DNA of 64,000 nt from Thermosyntropha sp. (GCF_017656155.1 NZ_JACDOH010000004.1:1-64000); one strand, 5' to 3'; positions 9,275 to 18,731 are shown, counted from the stretch's first letter. Notes: a model not told the origin generated them from the sequence alone. Numbers and translations: made by a program.

Positions 9275-9539
9275 AGCATTATTCCCCTTCAGTGTAATCT
9301 CACTTATAAATAGCCTTACCTATCTCCTTCCCCATAGGATTCGGCAAAACAAACTAAAATCCTTTTTGAACTTAATTCCTCATAATGTAATGCATGGATA
9401 AAATCTTGGCGATATTTTATGGACAACAGCATAAGCAATATAAAATGTTTCTCACCATATTTTATTCTCATTTTATATATCTTGACAACAGATTCATTGG
9501 TCATTATAATAATATTTGCGTCTTAAGTAAATAGTAAGG

Positions 9540-9623
9540 GCCAGAGTGTCGGAATTGGCAGACGAGCGCGACTCAAAATCGTGTGCCTTTGGCGTGTGGG
9601 TTCGAATCCCACCTCTGGCACCA
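9540..9623 (+). tRNA. tRNA-Leu, anticodon CAA
   Basis: The acceptor stem is GCCAGAG/CTCTGGC and the D-arm has GGCAGAC. The anticodon stem CGCGA/TCGTG carries the loop CTCAAAA, giving anticodon CAA (UUG codons). A long class II variable arm, a GGTTCGAATCC T-arm, discriminator A and an encoded CCA (9621-9623) complete it. Confidence 0.96.
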
Positions 9624-9633
9624 TAGGGATTAT

Positions 9634-9658
9634 AAAGCAGTTTATAACTGCTTTTTTT
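9634..9658 (+). terminator. Terminator of tRNA-Leu(CAA)
   Basis: An 8-9 bp stem (AAAGCAGTT/AACTGCTTT) starts 10 nt after the encoded CCA and runs straight into seven T residues. Confidence 0.85.
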
Positions 9659-9753
9659 ATTACCAGCTAATAAATATTGATATTGTCAAATTATTCTCAA
9701 CATTTTAAAATTTGATTATGGATGATAACTTTCATTAAATTAAAAAGGAGAAA

Positions 9754-10266
9754 ATGGCAATGCGGAAAGAATATGTACTGTTTTTTTCCCTGATATTAGC
9801 CGCAGCTATTATAAGCGGAACCACCCTAAGTATGGCAGCCAATGCCGATGTCATAATAAAAAACAGCCAGCTTAAGCAAAGCCAAAATTTGTCCTCAAAC
9901 ATAAACAAGAAACAAGAAGAAAATATACAGGAAAAAATTGAAAAAAACACACAAAATCAAACTAATACTGCTGATACCAGCGAGCTCATAAACACACCCA
10001 GCCGTAAATCCTTTCGTTACATCTATATCTCCGATACCGGAAAACAGTTACCTCTAACCGAAGAAGAAAAAGCACAGGTTATATCTATGCTTAAAGAACT
10101 CGGTATGTCAGATGAAGATGAATACAGCCAATTCTTGAAGGATTTCCAAGAAAAACATAATCTTCCTCCTACCGGAATCTTAGATTCCCTAACCTTAGAA
10201 TTAATAATAAATCAAGTGCAAATCAATCGAACCTTCGAACAGATTAAAGCTACCCATCGCGGCTAG
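9754..10266 (+). CDS. Secreted protein with peptidoglycan-binding-like domain
   Basis: This 170-residue protein starts with a clear signal peptide (charged MAMRKE, hydrophobic core, likely cleavage near residues 28-30 after AANA). The middle (about 30-80) is Gln/Asn/Lys-rich and disordered. The last roughly 80 residues resemble a PG_binding_1 three-helix repeat, with the typical FQEKHNLPPTGILDSLTLELI pattern split around residues 126-148. A good AAGGAG site precedes the ATG. The stop codon lies inside its own terminator hairpin. It is a likely cell-wall or spore-cortex binding protein; the exact role is unknown. Confidence 0.75.
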   Translation: MAMRKEYVLFFSLILAAAIISGTTLSMAANADVIIKNSQLKQSQNLSSNINKKQEENIQEKIEKNTQNQTNTADTSELINTPSRKSFRYIYISDTGKQLPLTEEEKAQVISMLKELGMSDEDEYSQFLKDFQEKHNLPPTGILDSLTLELIINQVQINRTFEQIKATHRG

Positions 10267-10285
10267 AAGAGCCGCGATTTTTTTT
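10256..10285 (+). terminator. Terminator overlapping the end of the peptidoglycan-binding-like gene
   Basis: A perfect 9-bp stem (ATCGCGGCT/AGCCGCGAT) with a 5-nt loop is followed by eight T residues. The TAG stop codon lies at the stem-loop boundary. Confidence 0.9.
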
Positions 10286-10627
10286 GAATATTTCTTTTTT
10301 TTCTTTTTCATAAAAATCATCAAAATCATATAACCTTTTCTTTGATAAATATGGTATTATTATTTTGTGGAGAGTGGAATGAATAACCCTTTCATTTTTC
10401 CCCATTGTATATACCCTTATAAAGGAATAATTTGTTAATATCTATTAATAAAATATAAACGGACAATCTCAGAAGCTTTTTATCATACTCTTTTTTAAAG
10501 GGTATGATAATTGGTCATAATGGTTTTTCCAGATCCAGCCTAGGGGGGTGGTGTAAAAAAACAAGCAGCTTAGTAGCCTGCTATTATTTGAACTTACATT
10601 TATTTTAAAAAATTTTGAGGGGGTTAT
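10286..10627 (+). other. Non-coding region upstream of hbd, with an inverted repeat
   Basis: There is no gene in these 342 bases. They contain a perfect 9-bp inverted repeat (TTATCATAC at 10480-10488, GTATGATAA at 10502-10510, 13-nt loop) and an imperfect TTGTTAA/TTAATAA pair at 10432-10451. Either could bind a regulator of hbd-crt, or the first could be an RNA hairpin in its leader. The GAGGGGG ribosome-binding site of hbd ends the region. No promoter stands out clearly. Confidence 0.45.
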
Positions 10628-11491
10628 ATGATGGCTATTGAAAAAGTTGGCGTATTAGGTGCCGGAACTATGGGAATGGGTATCGCCTGGGCATTTGCTG
10701 GTGCAGGCAAGAAGGTAGTTTTATATGATATCAAACAGGAAATAGTTGACGGCTGTATTGCAAAAATCAGCAAAGGGCTGGCTAAAGCCGAAGAAAAAGG
10801 ACAAGCTCCTGCTGGTGCTAAAGACTTTGTATTAGGCAATATCACTGGAACCGTTAATCTAGAAGATATGGCTAATGTAGACTTCGTCGTCGAATCTGTA
10901 GTTGAAAACATAGACATAAAAAAAGAAGTCTACAAGAAGCTTTCTGATATAGTTAAACCTGAAGTGGTAGTAGCAACCAATACTTCTTCACTGTCTATCA
11001 CCGAAATAGCCGCTACTTATGCTAGACCGGAAAAAGTAGCCGGTATGCACTTCTTCAACCCTGCTATGGTTATGGCTTTAATCGAAGTTATCCCTGCTCT
11101 GCAGACCTCTGAAGAAACTGTTGAAACTATAATAGCTCTTTCCAAAGAAATCGGCAAAAAACCTATAAAAGTAAAAGAAGGTCCTGGCTTTGTTGTTAAC
11201 AGAATACTCATCCCTGGAATGAATGAAGCTGCTTTCATCCTTATGGAAGGTTTAGCTACAATTGAAGACATTGACAAAGCTATGAAGTTAGGTGCTGGCT
11301 GGCCGATGGGTCCGTTCACACTGGCTGACATGGTTGGATTGGATATAGCCTTAGAAGTCGGCAATGTTCTCTTCAGAGAAACCGGAGATCCCAAATACCG
11401 TCCTGCTCCAATTATCAAACAATATGTCCGTGCTGGATGGCTCGGCAGAAAGACTGGTCGCGGCTTCTATGACTACAGCCAGAAGAAATAG
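10628..11491 (+). CDS. hbd: 3-hydroxybutyryl-CoA dehydrogenase
   Basis: This 287-residue enzyme interconverts acetoacetyl-CoA and (S)-3-hydroxybutyryl-CoA with NAD(P)H, a step shared by butyrate formation and butyrate oxidation. The Rossmann motif GVLGAGTMG is at the N-terminus. The catalytic HFFNP box and the C-terminal [11 protein letters not shown] motif are intact, and the length is standard. ATG 10628 or 10631 can start; GAGGGGG precedes both. It is followed after 33 nt by crt in the same operon. In clostridia hbd is often transcribed with crt-bcd-etfBA-thl; here bcd, etf and thl are not adjacent. Confidence 0.96.
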   Translation: MMAIEKVGVLGAGTMGMGIAWAFAGAGKKVVLYDIKQEIVDGCIAKISKGLAKAEEKGQAPAGAKDFVLGNITGTVNLEDMANVDFVVESVVENIDIKKEVYKKLSDIVKPEVVVATNTSSLSITEIAATYARPEKVAGMHFFNPAMVMALIEVIPALQTSEETVETIIALSKEIGKKPIKVKEGPGFVVNRILIPGMNEAAFILMEGLATIEDIDKAMKLGAGWPMGPFTLADMVGLDIALEVGNVLFRETGDPKYRPAPIIKQYVRAGWLGRKTGRGFYDYSQKK

Positions 11492-11524
11492 CTTTTAAGC
11501 GGGGGAATTAGAAGGAGGTTAATT

Positions 11525-12322
11525 ATGTCATATCGCGAAAAACAATATGAAACGATTCTTGTCAGAATGGAAGATCCTGGCATATGTATAATACAGCTCA
11601 ACCGCCCCAAAGCATTCAATGCTGTGAATGTTAAAGTTTTAGACGAAGCTTATGAAATTTTAACCGGGGCTAACGATGATCCCGAAGTCAAAGTAATAAT
11701 ACTAACCGGTAATGAAAACGCATTTGCCGCCGGTGCTGACCTGAAGGCAGTTAAAGATTATAATGCTTTCCAGGCCAGAGACTTCCTGGATAAAGTGCAC
11801 AGAACTATCTTTGCTATTGAAGATAACCACAAACCAGTAATTGCTGCAGTAAACGGCCTAGCATTAGGCGGTGGATTAGAAATGGTTTTGGCATCTGACA
11901 TCCGTATCGTAGCAGATAATGCTACTTTAGGGCTTCCGGAAATCAACCTTGGTATATTCCCTGGAGCTGGAGGAACTCAAAGATTTCCGCGTTCCGCATC
12001 CATCTGCATAGCCAAACAGTATATATACACTGGAGATTTCTTTGATGCCGCTACTGCAGAAAAGATAGGCCTTGTTAACATGGTAGTTCCTGCAGCTGAA
12101 GTTATGGACACTGCTATTAAATTTGCTAAAAAGCTGTGCAAGAAATCACCTTTAGCCATTAGAGAAGCCAAAAATGCTGTAAATATGTCAATGAATACCG
12201 ACATTAAGACCGGAAGCCGTTTAGAACAGTTAGGCTGGTCTATTCTCTTCTCTTCTGAAGATCAGAAAGAAGGCATGTCAGCTTTCTTAGAAAACAGAAA
12301 AGCTGAATTCAAAGGCAGATAA
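11525..12322 (+). CDS. crt: Crotonase / short-chain enoyl-CoA hydratase
   Basis: This 265-residue enoyl-CoA hydratase interconverts 3-hydroxybutyryl-CoA and crotonyl-CoA. The oxyanion-hole segments AFAAGADLKAV and GLALGGGLEM are present. Both catalytic glutamates are in place (GGGLE and LPEINLG), followed by FPGAGGTQRFPR. An AAGGAGG site lies 7 nt before the ATG. It forms a two-gene unit with hbd. A decayed second crotonase lies at 34.3 kb. Confidence 0.95.
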   Translation: MSYREKQYETILVRMEDPGICIIQLNRPKAFNAVNVKVLDEAYEILTGANDDPEVKVIILTGNENAFAAGADLKAVKDYNAFQARDFLDKVHRTIFAIEDNHKPVIAAVNGLALGGGLEMVLASDIRIVADNATLGLPEINLGIFPGAGGTQRFPRSASICIAKQYIYTGDFFDAATAEKIGLVNMVVPAAEVMDTAIKFAKKLCKKSPLAIREAKNAVNMSMNTDIKTGSRLEQLGWSILFSSEDQKEGMSAFLENRKAEFKGR

Positions 12323-12337
12323 TATTTATTAACTAGG

Positions 12338-12418
12338 AAAGTTGTATGGCCTTAAGCTTAAACCACTCTTTTAATAAATTCGGTCTGCACTGTTTAAATG
12401 CTTAAGCCATAAAACTTT
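12338..12418 (+). other. Long imperfect hairpin 3' of crt
   Basis: Three helical blocks pair in order: AAAGTT/AACTTT, ATGG/CCAT and CTTAAGC/GCTTAAG, separated by small bulges and closing a loop of about 42 nt. It lies between the crt stop codon and the shared terminator. It is too bulged and lacks a U-run, so it is not an ordinary terminator. Confidence 0.4.
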
Positions 12419-12428
12419 AAAACGTAAA

Positions 12429-12458
12429 AAAAGGGGCTACCTAAAGGTATCCCCTTTT
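12429..12458. terminator. Bidirectional terminator between crt and pyk
   Basis: The stem is AAAAGGGG/CCCCTTTT plus inner TACCT/AGGTA with one mismatch between the blocks. It is A-rich on the left and T-rich on the right, so it can end the converging hbd-crt and pyk transcripts. Confidence 0.85.
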
Positions 12459-12464
12459 ATATTT

Positions 12465-14210
12465 CTATTTAACCTTAGCTAAACCGCGGTAAACCTTGCC
12501 TCTGGGCGTATCCATAGTTATCATCATATTATCCTTTAAAATACGGGTAGCATTATGAGCTCCCACAATAACCGGCAGATTATAATTAAGCCCCATAATG
12601 GCTGCATTGGAAGTAAGTCCTCCTTCTTCGGCAATCAAACCTGAAATCCTATCTAAAAACGGAGCCAACATTTCATCTGCACCGGTTGTAACAACTATGT
12701 CTCCCGGCTCAATTTTAGCCACATCCTTCGGATAAACAACAATTTTAACCTTGCCGTTTACAGTTTCTCCTATACCCATTCCTTCTAGTAAAATTTCTCC
12801 GACTATGTGCACTTTCAAGAGATTAGTCCCTCCTGAAACACTGGTTTTAGCTCCTGCCGTCAGGACTACTAAATCCCCATGTTTAACATATCCATACTCC
12901 AACGCCCTGCTGATAGATTCCTGAAAAAGAGCATCGCTTCCTTCGGTTTCATTAATCAAAACTGGATATACTCCCCATACCAATGCTAATTTGTTAAAAG
13001 TCTGCATATCAGGAGTAGCCGCAATAATCGGCGCCTGAGGTCTGTATTTAGCTGCAATTTTTGCTGTGTGTCCGCTGCGGGTAGCCGTAATTATAGCTGA
13101 AGCATCAAGATTAGAAGCAGTCGCACAGGTAGCATAACTTATAGCATCCGTAACCGATTTAGTGCGATTCAAACCTTTTTTTCGCAAAATATCTTCATAT
13201 GGCAAATCCTCTTCAGCTTTTTTCGCAATTTTGGCCATAGTCTCTACTACAATAACCGGATATTTGCCAGCCGCTGTCTCTCCAGAAAGCATTACGGCAT
13301 CAGCACCCTCAAATATAGCGTTGGCCACATCAGATACCTCCGCCCGGGTTGGACGCGGATTATTTATCATGGACTCAAGCATCTGGGTAGCTATAATAAC
13401 CATTTTCCCGGCTTGATTACACTTTTCAACTATTCTCTTCTGAACCAGAGGAACTTCTTCTGCCGGTATCTCTACTCCTAAATCGCCTCGGGCTACCATG
13501 ATCCCATCTGCTACCCTGATTATATCATCCAGGTTATTAACCGCTTCCTGGCTTTCTATTTTAGCAATTATATCAATATCAGCACTCTTACTCTCCAGTA
13601 TACGCCTTATCTGCAGGACATCATCAGCTGTTCTAACAAAAGAAGCCGCAATATAATCCACATTATTTTTAATACCAAAAAGTATATCTTCTCTATCCTT
13701 TTCGCTTATAAAAGGCAGGTTAATAGACACTCCCGGAATATTTACTCCCTTTTTCTCTCCCAGTTCCCCTCCATCAACTACCTGGCAGATTATTTCTGTT
13801 CCTTTAATATCCTCCACCATAAGGGTTATAAGGCCGTCAGATAATAATATTAAGGTTCCTTTTTCAACTTCCTCAGGTAAATGCGGATAATTTACATGAA
13901 CTTCGTTCTGATTCCCAATAATATCCCGAGTAGTCAAAATAAATCTTTGCCCGCTTTCCAATTTAACTTTACCTTTTTCTAGCTTTCCAGTCCTTATTTC
14001 CGGCCCTCTTGTATCAAGCATTATTGCCAGAGGTTCTTTTTTCCCCTCTGTTAACCTGCGTAAGTTGTCAATCCTTCTTTGATGTTCTTCATAAGTGCCG
14101 TGGGAAAAGTTAAGCCGGGCAATATTCATCCCTGCAGCAAACATCTGTTCAAGTATTTCCATTTTTTCACTAGCAGGACCAATAGTACATATTATTTTAG
14201 TTTTTCTCAT
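12465..14210 (-). CDS. pyk: Pyruvate kinase with C-terminal PEP-utilising-type domain
   Basis: This 581-residue enzyme converts phosphoenolpyruvate and ADP to pyruvate and ATP. The N-terminal signature RKTKIICTIGPAS, the active-site IAKIESQEAVNN stretch (Lys-x-Glu) and MVARGDLGVEIP are intact. The last roughly 100 residues are the extra mobile-domain extension (GLTSNAAIMG region) found in Bacillus-type pyruvate kinases of about 585 residues. It lies downstream of dnaE and mtrB on the same strand; no pfkA gene is between them, unlike many Firmicutes. Confidence 0.96.
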   Translation of the reverse strand: MRKTKIICTIGPASEKMEILEQMFAAGMNIARLNFSHGTYEEHQRRIDNLRRLTEGKKEPLAIMLDTRGPEIRTGKLEKGKVKLESGQRFILTTRDIIGNQNEVHVNYPHLPEEVEKGTLILLSDGLITLMVEDIKGTEIICQVVDGGELGEKKGVNIPGVSINLPFISEKDREDILFGIKNNVDYIAASFVRTADDVLQIRRILESKSADIDIIAKIESQEAVNNLDDIIRVADGIMVARGDLGVEIPAEEVPLVQKRIVEKCNQAGKMVIIATQMLESMINNPRPTRAEVSDVANAIFEGADAVMLSGETAAGKYPVIVVETMAKIAKKAEEDLPYEDILRKKGLNRTKSVTDAISYATCATASNLDASAIITATRSGHTAKIAAKYRPQAPIIAATPDMQTFNKLALVWGVYPVLINETEGSDALFQESISRALEYGYVKHGDLVVLTAGAKTSVSGGTNLLKVHIVGEILLEGMGIGETVNGKVKIVVYPKDVAKIEPGDIVVTTGADEMLAPFLDRISGLIAEEGGLTSNAAIMGLNYNLPVIVGAHNATRILKDNMMITMDTPRGKVYRGLAKVK

Positions 14211-14344
14211 CTTTTCACCTCATAATACTTAATGTAAAATATCAACTCTATCTTTCAAATTCCCTCATCTGCCCCCAAATTACATCTCTTCCCACTCATT
14301 CAAAACCTGCCCCTTTTATATAAACTTCCCTTTTATCCTTATCT

Positions 14345-14602
14345 TCAAAGGTTCTTTCCTGGTTGACTGCTTTCACTCATAATCAATCCATAGCGGGTAT
14401 AAATTTCTGCCTGTCCCCTTATTTTCATAGCAGAAGTATGTTCAGTAAACTGCAAAACCATAATCTCTCCTTTGTCCAACTTTTCCGTATGATGAAACTT
14501 GGTATCTTTTCCTCTGGTGAGTCCAATAATCGTAACTCCGTTTTCCAAGGCTTTAACAACAATGTAGTCTGCCTCCGCACAATTGACACAATTATGTTCC
14601 AT
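14345..14602 (-). CDS. mtrB: Trp RNA-binding attenuation protein (TRAP)
   Basis: This 85-residue protein is a clear homologue of Bacillus MtrB, which forms an 11-subunit ring. With tryptophan bound, the ring wraps G/UAG repeats in trp leader RNAs. The core contains [19 protein letters not shown] and FTEHTSA, and the three RNA-binding residues of the Bacillus protein (Lys37, Lys56, Arg58) align with Lys41, Lys60 and Arg62. Compared with Bacillus, the N-terminus carries a Cys5-x2-Cys8 pair. It sits 21 nt downstream of dnaE. No trp genes are in the window, and I found no run of G/UAG triplets that would be an obvious target. Confidence 0.93.
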   Translation of the reverse strand: MEHNCVNCAEADYIVVKALENGVTIIGLTRGKDTKFHHTEKLDKGEIMVLQFTEHTSAMKIRGQAEIYTRYGLIMSESSQPGKNL

Positions 14603-14623
14603 AAAATCCCCTCCTTATGTTCT

Positions 14624-17600
14624 TCAATTAAACCATATATTCCCCTTTCCACATATGCTCTCCAGTTCCTGCTTTAGCTTTATATTGGCCTCAACATTAT
14701 ACTTATCATCTAACATTAAAGGCCTTAATCCCTGACGATATAAAATAATCTTAACCTTTCCTCTGTGCTGTGAAAACAAGGTTAAAAGTTTATTTTTAAT
14801 ATCCCTTTCCTCTTCTCCTTCCGCTTTTTTAACTTCAGGAAGGCGGATATGAAGCTCTCTGATTTCCCTGGGGATACTTTTTATCCTTCTTACCGCCAGT
14901 TTAGGTTCATCATCCTGTGCACTGTAAAAACCTTCTACTATCACTGGCATATCATACTTTATGTTAGCTATATTTTCCCGGTAAGATGAAGGAAAAAGAA
15001 ACATTTCAAGCCTTCCACTTAAATCCTCTAAAAAAAACCGGGCATAGCTTTCCCCCTTGCGGCTTACCCTCTTTTTTAAATCAGTAACCATTCCCGCAAC
15101 TCTGGCATAAACTTCCTCATCGGAAACAGCCAATTCGCTTAAGCTGTGAGTGGTGATCAGCGGTAAAGCGGACCGGTATTTTTCCAGAGGATTACACGAA
15201 ACATAAAATCCTAGAACCCCCTTTTCTTTTTGTAATAATTCCTCTATCGGAAATTCCTTTATGTCGGGAACAGGAGGTTCTTCAAGCATGACTTTGGCCT
15301 CACCAAAAAGTGACATCTGGCTGCTGTCTTCACTTTGCCTTATCTTAACCGCTAAATCCATATACTCTTCCATAACCTTCAGAGCACCTTGACGGGTAAT
15401 CCCTAAAGAATCAAAACAACCGGCAGCAATAAGATTTTCCAGCATCCTCTTATTTATAATCCCTAAATCTACCCGTAAACAAAAATCGAAAAAAGAAGTA
15501 AATCTTCTCTCCTTTCGCGTCTCCACAATATTTTTAACTGCATTAATTCCAACATTTTTTATCGCCCCAAGCCCAAACCTTATCCCATCATTTACCACGG
15601 TAAAATTTTCAAAACTTTCATTAATATCCGGAGGCAAAACCTTTATGCCCAGCCTTTGACATTCTTTTAGATAAAAAACTACTTTATCCTGGTTATCAAT
15701 AACACTGCTTAAAAAAGCACACATGTATTCTAATGGATAATGGGCTTTAAGATAAGCAGTCTGATAAGAAATCATAGCATAAGCTGCAGAATGGCTCTTG
15801 TTAAAGCCGTAACCAGCAAAACTTTCCATAATGTCAAAAAGCCGTCCGGCTATCTCTTCGTTTATACCATTTTCAAGTGCACCTTTTATAAACTTATCCC
15901 GTTGCGCCTTCAGCTCTTCCGGCTTTTTCTTGCCCATCGCCCGTCTTAAAACATCTGCTTCACCGGGAGTGAAATTAGCGAGATTTATTGCTACCTGCAT
16001 CACCTGTTCCTGATAAAGGATAACCCCGTAAGTCTCTTTTAAAATAGGTTCAAGCAAAGGATGCAGATATTCAACAGCAGCTTTCTCATGTTTGCGGTTT
16101 ATAAAATCCTCCACCATACCGCTTCCTAAAGGTCCGGGGCGGTACAAAGCTATAACTGCAATTATATCTTCAAATCGGTTAGGCTTCATCTCAGATAGTA
16201 TGCGCCTCAAGCCATCGCTTTCCAGCTGGAATACACCTATAGTATCTCCTCGGGATAAAAGTTCATAAACTTTCGGGTCATCTAAAGAAATATTTTCTAT
16301 ATCCAGCTTTATCCCCCGCACCTTTTCAATTATATTTATCGCCCGATCTATAACCGTAAGGGTTCTTAAACCTAATATATCCATTTTCAAAAGACCAATT
16401 TCTTCTACGGCTTCCTTAGCAAACTGGGTTACTATATGCCCTTCCGCCGTTTTCTGCAGTGGAAGTATAGAAGTAAGCTTTTCCCGTCCAATAACCACCC
16501 CTGCTGCATGTATAGAGGCATGACGGGGCATACCTTCAAGTGCGCGGGAAATATCTATTATTCTACGGGTTGTATAGTCACTGGTATAAGCGTTTACCAG
16601 TTCAGGTGAGATTTCTAAAGCCCTATCTATAGTTACCCCTAACTCAGCGGGAATCATTTTAGCAATCTTATCGACTTCTGTATAAGGAACATTCAGCGCC
16701 CGACCCACATCTCTAACTGCCGCCCTTGCCGCCATAGTTCCGAAAGTAATAATCTGCGCCACCTTATCTGCTCCATATTTGCTTATTATATATTCAATAA
16801 CCTTATCCCGTTTTTCAAAGCAAAAATCAATATCAATATCCGGCATGCTTATCCTTTCTGGATTCAAAAACCTCTCGAAAAGTAAACCGTATTTAATCGG
16901 ATCTATCGTAGTAATGCCCAAAACATAAGAAACCAAACTACCTGCTGCCGAACCTCTTCCCGGTCCCACCGGGATTTTATTAGCTTTAGACCAATTAACC
17001 AAGTCCTGTACAATCAAAAAATAAGCAGCAAATCCCATTTTATTTATTATTTCCAGTTCGTAGCGGAGTCTATCCTCCAGTTCCTTAGACGGGCAGGGAT
17101 ATTTTTCTTTAAACTTTTTCCATACCAGTTCAGTCAGATAAGACTCATCTGTCCATCCATCCGGAATATCAAAATGGGGCAAATGAAACTGCCCAAACTT
17201 AAAATCGAGGTTACATCTTTCCGCAATTTCTAAGGTGTTGCGGGTTGCTCCTTTATAAAGTTCAAATAACCCCTCCATTTCTTCCGCCGACTTCAGATAA
17301 AACTGAGATCCTGGAAATCTAAGGCGCCTCTCGTCATCGATACTTGATCCGGTTTGAATGCAAAGTAAAACATCATGAACTGCAGCATCGTTCTGATTAA
17401 TATAATGCACATCATTCGTAGCCACCATAGGTATTCCCGTAGCCTCGCTTATTTTTTTCAACTGTTGGCATACCTTCTTTTCTTCTTCAAGTCCGTGATC
17501 CTGCAGTTCTAAATAAAAATTGCCATGTCCAAAAACCTCATCATAATATTTCGCCGTTTCTAAAGCCTCATCATATTTTCCCCTCAAAAGAAGGCGCGGA

Positions 17601-18037
17601 ATTTCTCCCGCCACACATCCCGATAAAGCTATAAGCCCTTTGCTGTATTTTTCTAAGAGCTCCCTGTCTACCCGGGGTTTATAGTAAAATCCCTCTATGT
17701 AAGCTTTGCTTACCATTTCAGTTAAGTTTTGATATCCAATTTCATTTTCACACAGCAAAACTAAATGATATTGATCATCATCTATCCGCGGTTCTTTATC
17801 AAAACGGCTGCGCAAAGCTACATAAACTTCACAGCCGATTATTGGCTTAATTCCATGCTTTTTAGCTTCTTTATAAAAATCAATTACTCCATAAAGGACT
17901 CCATGGTCAGTAATAGCTATCGCTGGCATCTCCATTTCTGCAGCCTTTTTTACCAGTTCTTTAATCCGGCATGCACCATCTAAAAGGCTGTATTCTGTAT
18001 GATTATGTAGATGCACAAAATCTGAGCCCATAACCAT
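14624..18037 (-). CDS. dnaE: DNA polymerase III alpha subunit (DnaE)
   Basis: This replicative polymerase subunit is 1137 residues as read from ATG 18037, or 1135 from ATG 18031, which is better spaced (9 nt) from GGGGAG. The N-terminal PHP domain has its metal-binding residues (HLHNHTEYSLLDGA, ITDHG), so it may have intrinsic 3'-5' exonuclease activity, as in many non-proteobacterial DnaE proteins. The catalytic PDIDIDF motif, the SHSAAYA helix, tandem HhH and a C-terminal OB-fold follow. In Firmicutes a PolC-type enzyme usually shares the fork; none is seen here. mtrB follows directly. Confidence 0.97.
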   Translation of the reverse strand: MVMGSDFVHLHNHTEYSLLDGACRIKELVKKAAEMEMPAIAITDHGVLYGVIDFYKEAKKHGIKPIIGCEVYVALRSRFDKEPRIDDDQYHLVLLCENEIGYQNLTEMVSKAYIEGFYYKPRVDRELLEKYSKGLIALSGCVAGEIPRLLLRGKYDEALETAKYYDEVFGHGNFYLELQDHGLEEEKKVCQQLKKISEATGIPMVATNDVHYINQNDAAVHDVLLCIQTGSSIDDERRLRFPGSQFYLKSAEEMEGLFELYKGATRNTLEIAERCNLDFKFGQFHLPHFDIPDGWTDESYLTELVWKKFKEKYPCPSKELEDRLRYELEIINKMGFAAYFLIVQDLVNWSKANKIPVGPGRGSAAGSLVSYVLGITTIDPIKYGLLFERFLNPERISMPDIDIDFCFEKRDKVIEYIISKYGADKVAQIITFGTMAARAAVRDVGRALNVPYTEVDKIAKMIPAELGVTIDRALEISPELVNAYTSDYTTRRIIDISRALEGMPRHASIHAAGVVIGREKLTSILPLQKTAEGHIVTQFAKEAVEEIGLLKMDILGLRTLTVIDRAINIIEKVRGIKLDIENISLDDPKVYELLSRGDTIGVFQLESDGLRRILSEMKPNRFEDIIAVIALYRPGPLGSGMVEDFINRKHEKAAVEYLHPLLEPILKETYGVILYQEQVMQVAINLANFTPGEADVLRRAMGKKKPEELKAQRDKFIKGALENGINEEIAGRLFDIMESFAGYGFNKSHSAAYAMISYQTAYLKAHYPLEYMCAFLSSVIDNQDKVVFYLKECQRLGIKVLPPDINESFENFTVVNDGIRFGLGAIKNVGINAVKNIVETRKERRFTSFFDFCLRVDLGIINKRMLENLIAAGCFDSLGITRQGALKVMEEYMDLAVKIRQSEDSSQMSLFGEAKVMLEEPPVPDIKEFPIEELLQKEKGVLGFYVSCNPLEKYRSALPLITTHSLSELAVSDEEVYARVAGMVTDLKKRVSRKGESYARFFLEDLSGRLEMFLFPSSYRENIANIKYDMPVIVEGFYSAQDDEPKLAVRRIKSIPREIRELHIRLPEVKKAEGEEERDIKNKLLTLFSQHRGKVKIILYRQGLRPLMLDDKYNVEANIKLKQELESICGKGNIWFN

Positions 18038-18109
18038 TCTCTCCCCAAAAAATGTCTTTAAATTTTATATTAATTTATTATACCGCAAAAAAGCACCTTG
18101 TTAATTAAA

Positions 18110-18130
18110 AAAAAAACCCCTCAAAGGGTT
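18110..18130 (-). terminator. Terminator of the SASP gene
   Basis: On the minus strand AACCC-TTTGAG-GGGTT is followed by a T-run of about nine. It lies just past the stop codon of the spore protein gene. Confidence 0.75.
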
Positions 18131-18142
18131 CTCTTTTATAAG

Positions 18143-18343
18143 TTAAGCTTTTTCTTTTCTTGTCTGTCGCAGCCGCTTGCTCATAATTCCTCCAATTCTT
18201 CCACAGGCCGCATTACTGAGCGAATCCCAGCCTTCTCTTTCAATCTGCTCCCATAAACCTAATTCTTTTGCTATCTCCACCTTAAGCCGATCTTTCTCCG
18301 TTAAAATTTTGGTCTTCTTACTATTCTTTTTGTTAATAGCCAT
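18143..18343 (-). CDS. Small acid-soluble spore protein, alpha/beta type
   Basis: This roughly 66-residue DNA-binding protein should saturate and protect spore DNA. It has the two conserved segments of the family: LKVEIAKELGL, and the C-terminal helix around RIGGIMSKRLRQ. It is atypical in the first motif spacing (LWEQIEREGWDSLSNAACG), resembling the SspF-like branch. I start it at ATG 18343, 8 nt after AAGGA; a GTG one codon upstream is also possible. Its presence shows that the organism forms endospores. Confidence 0.88.
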   Translation of the reverse strand: MAINKKNSKKTKILTEKDRLKVEIAKELGLWEQIEREGWDSLSNAACGRIGGIMSKRLRQTRKEKA

Positions 18344-18431
18344 CACCCCTGTCCTTATAATTTTTAATCTGGTTTATTCTTATATTTCCCTCAAGTAATG
18401 GCTATTTTGCTGGCAAATTTAAGAAATAAAT

Positions 18432-18731
18432 TTATTCAAAGGCTGATAAAGATGTTTTTATAACATCCATCCCGCTTACAAAATAAGCCAATCTTACAAC
18501 TTCTCTTATTTCCTGTTCCGTAACTCCATGCTCGCGTGCCTTCTTAGATAAGATCTTTACTCCTTCAGCAGCTCCTTTGCTTACATCTAAAGCCAAAACA
18601 ATAAGATACTTTGTCTTCTCATCCAATGCGGAAGGCGTCATGGCACATTCTATTACTTGCTTTAAATAATCAAAAAACTCCGGATCTTTCTCCTTCAAAT
18701 CTTTAACAAACCAGGGCAAATCACCATGCAT
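18432..18731 (-). CDS. Carboxymuconolactone decarboxylase-family protein lacking CxxC
   Basis: This 99-residue all-helical protein fits the CMD/AhpD family, with the helix-turn EHGVTEQEIREVVRLAYFVSG typical of the C-terminal half (about residues 68-90). AhpD members carry a redox CxxC in the middle helix; here that stretch reads SKGAAEG, without cysteines, so peroxidase or disulfide chemistry is unlikely. A good AGGAGG site precedes the start. The function is unknown. Confidence 0.75.
   Translation of the reverse strand: MHGDLPWFVKDLKEKDPEFFDYLKQVIECAMTPSALDEKTKYLIVLALDVSKGAAEGVKILSKKAREHGVTEQEIREVVRLAYFVSGMDVIKTSLSAFE

Noticed and set aside
9316-9504. 62-codon open frame upstream of the ECF sigma gene (minus strand)
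   Set aside because: No ribosome-binding site, no recognisable sequence, and it lies in a promoter region.
10432-10451. Possible Rex site before hbd (TTGTTAA ... TTAATAA)
   Set aside because: The half-sites are 6 nt apart rather than 4, and the second half is imperfect; kept only as a remark.
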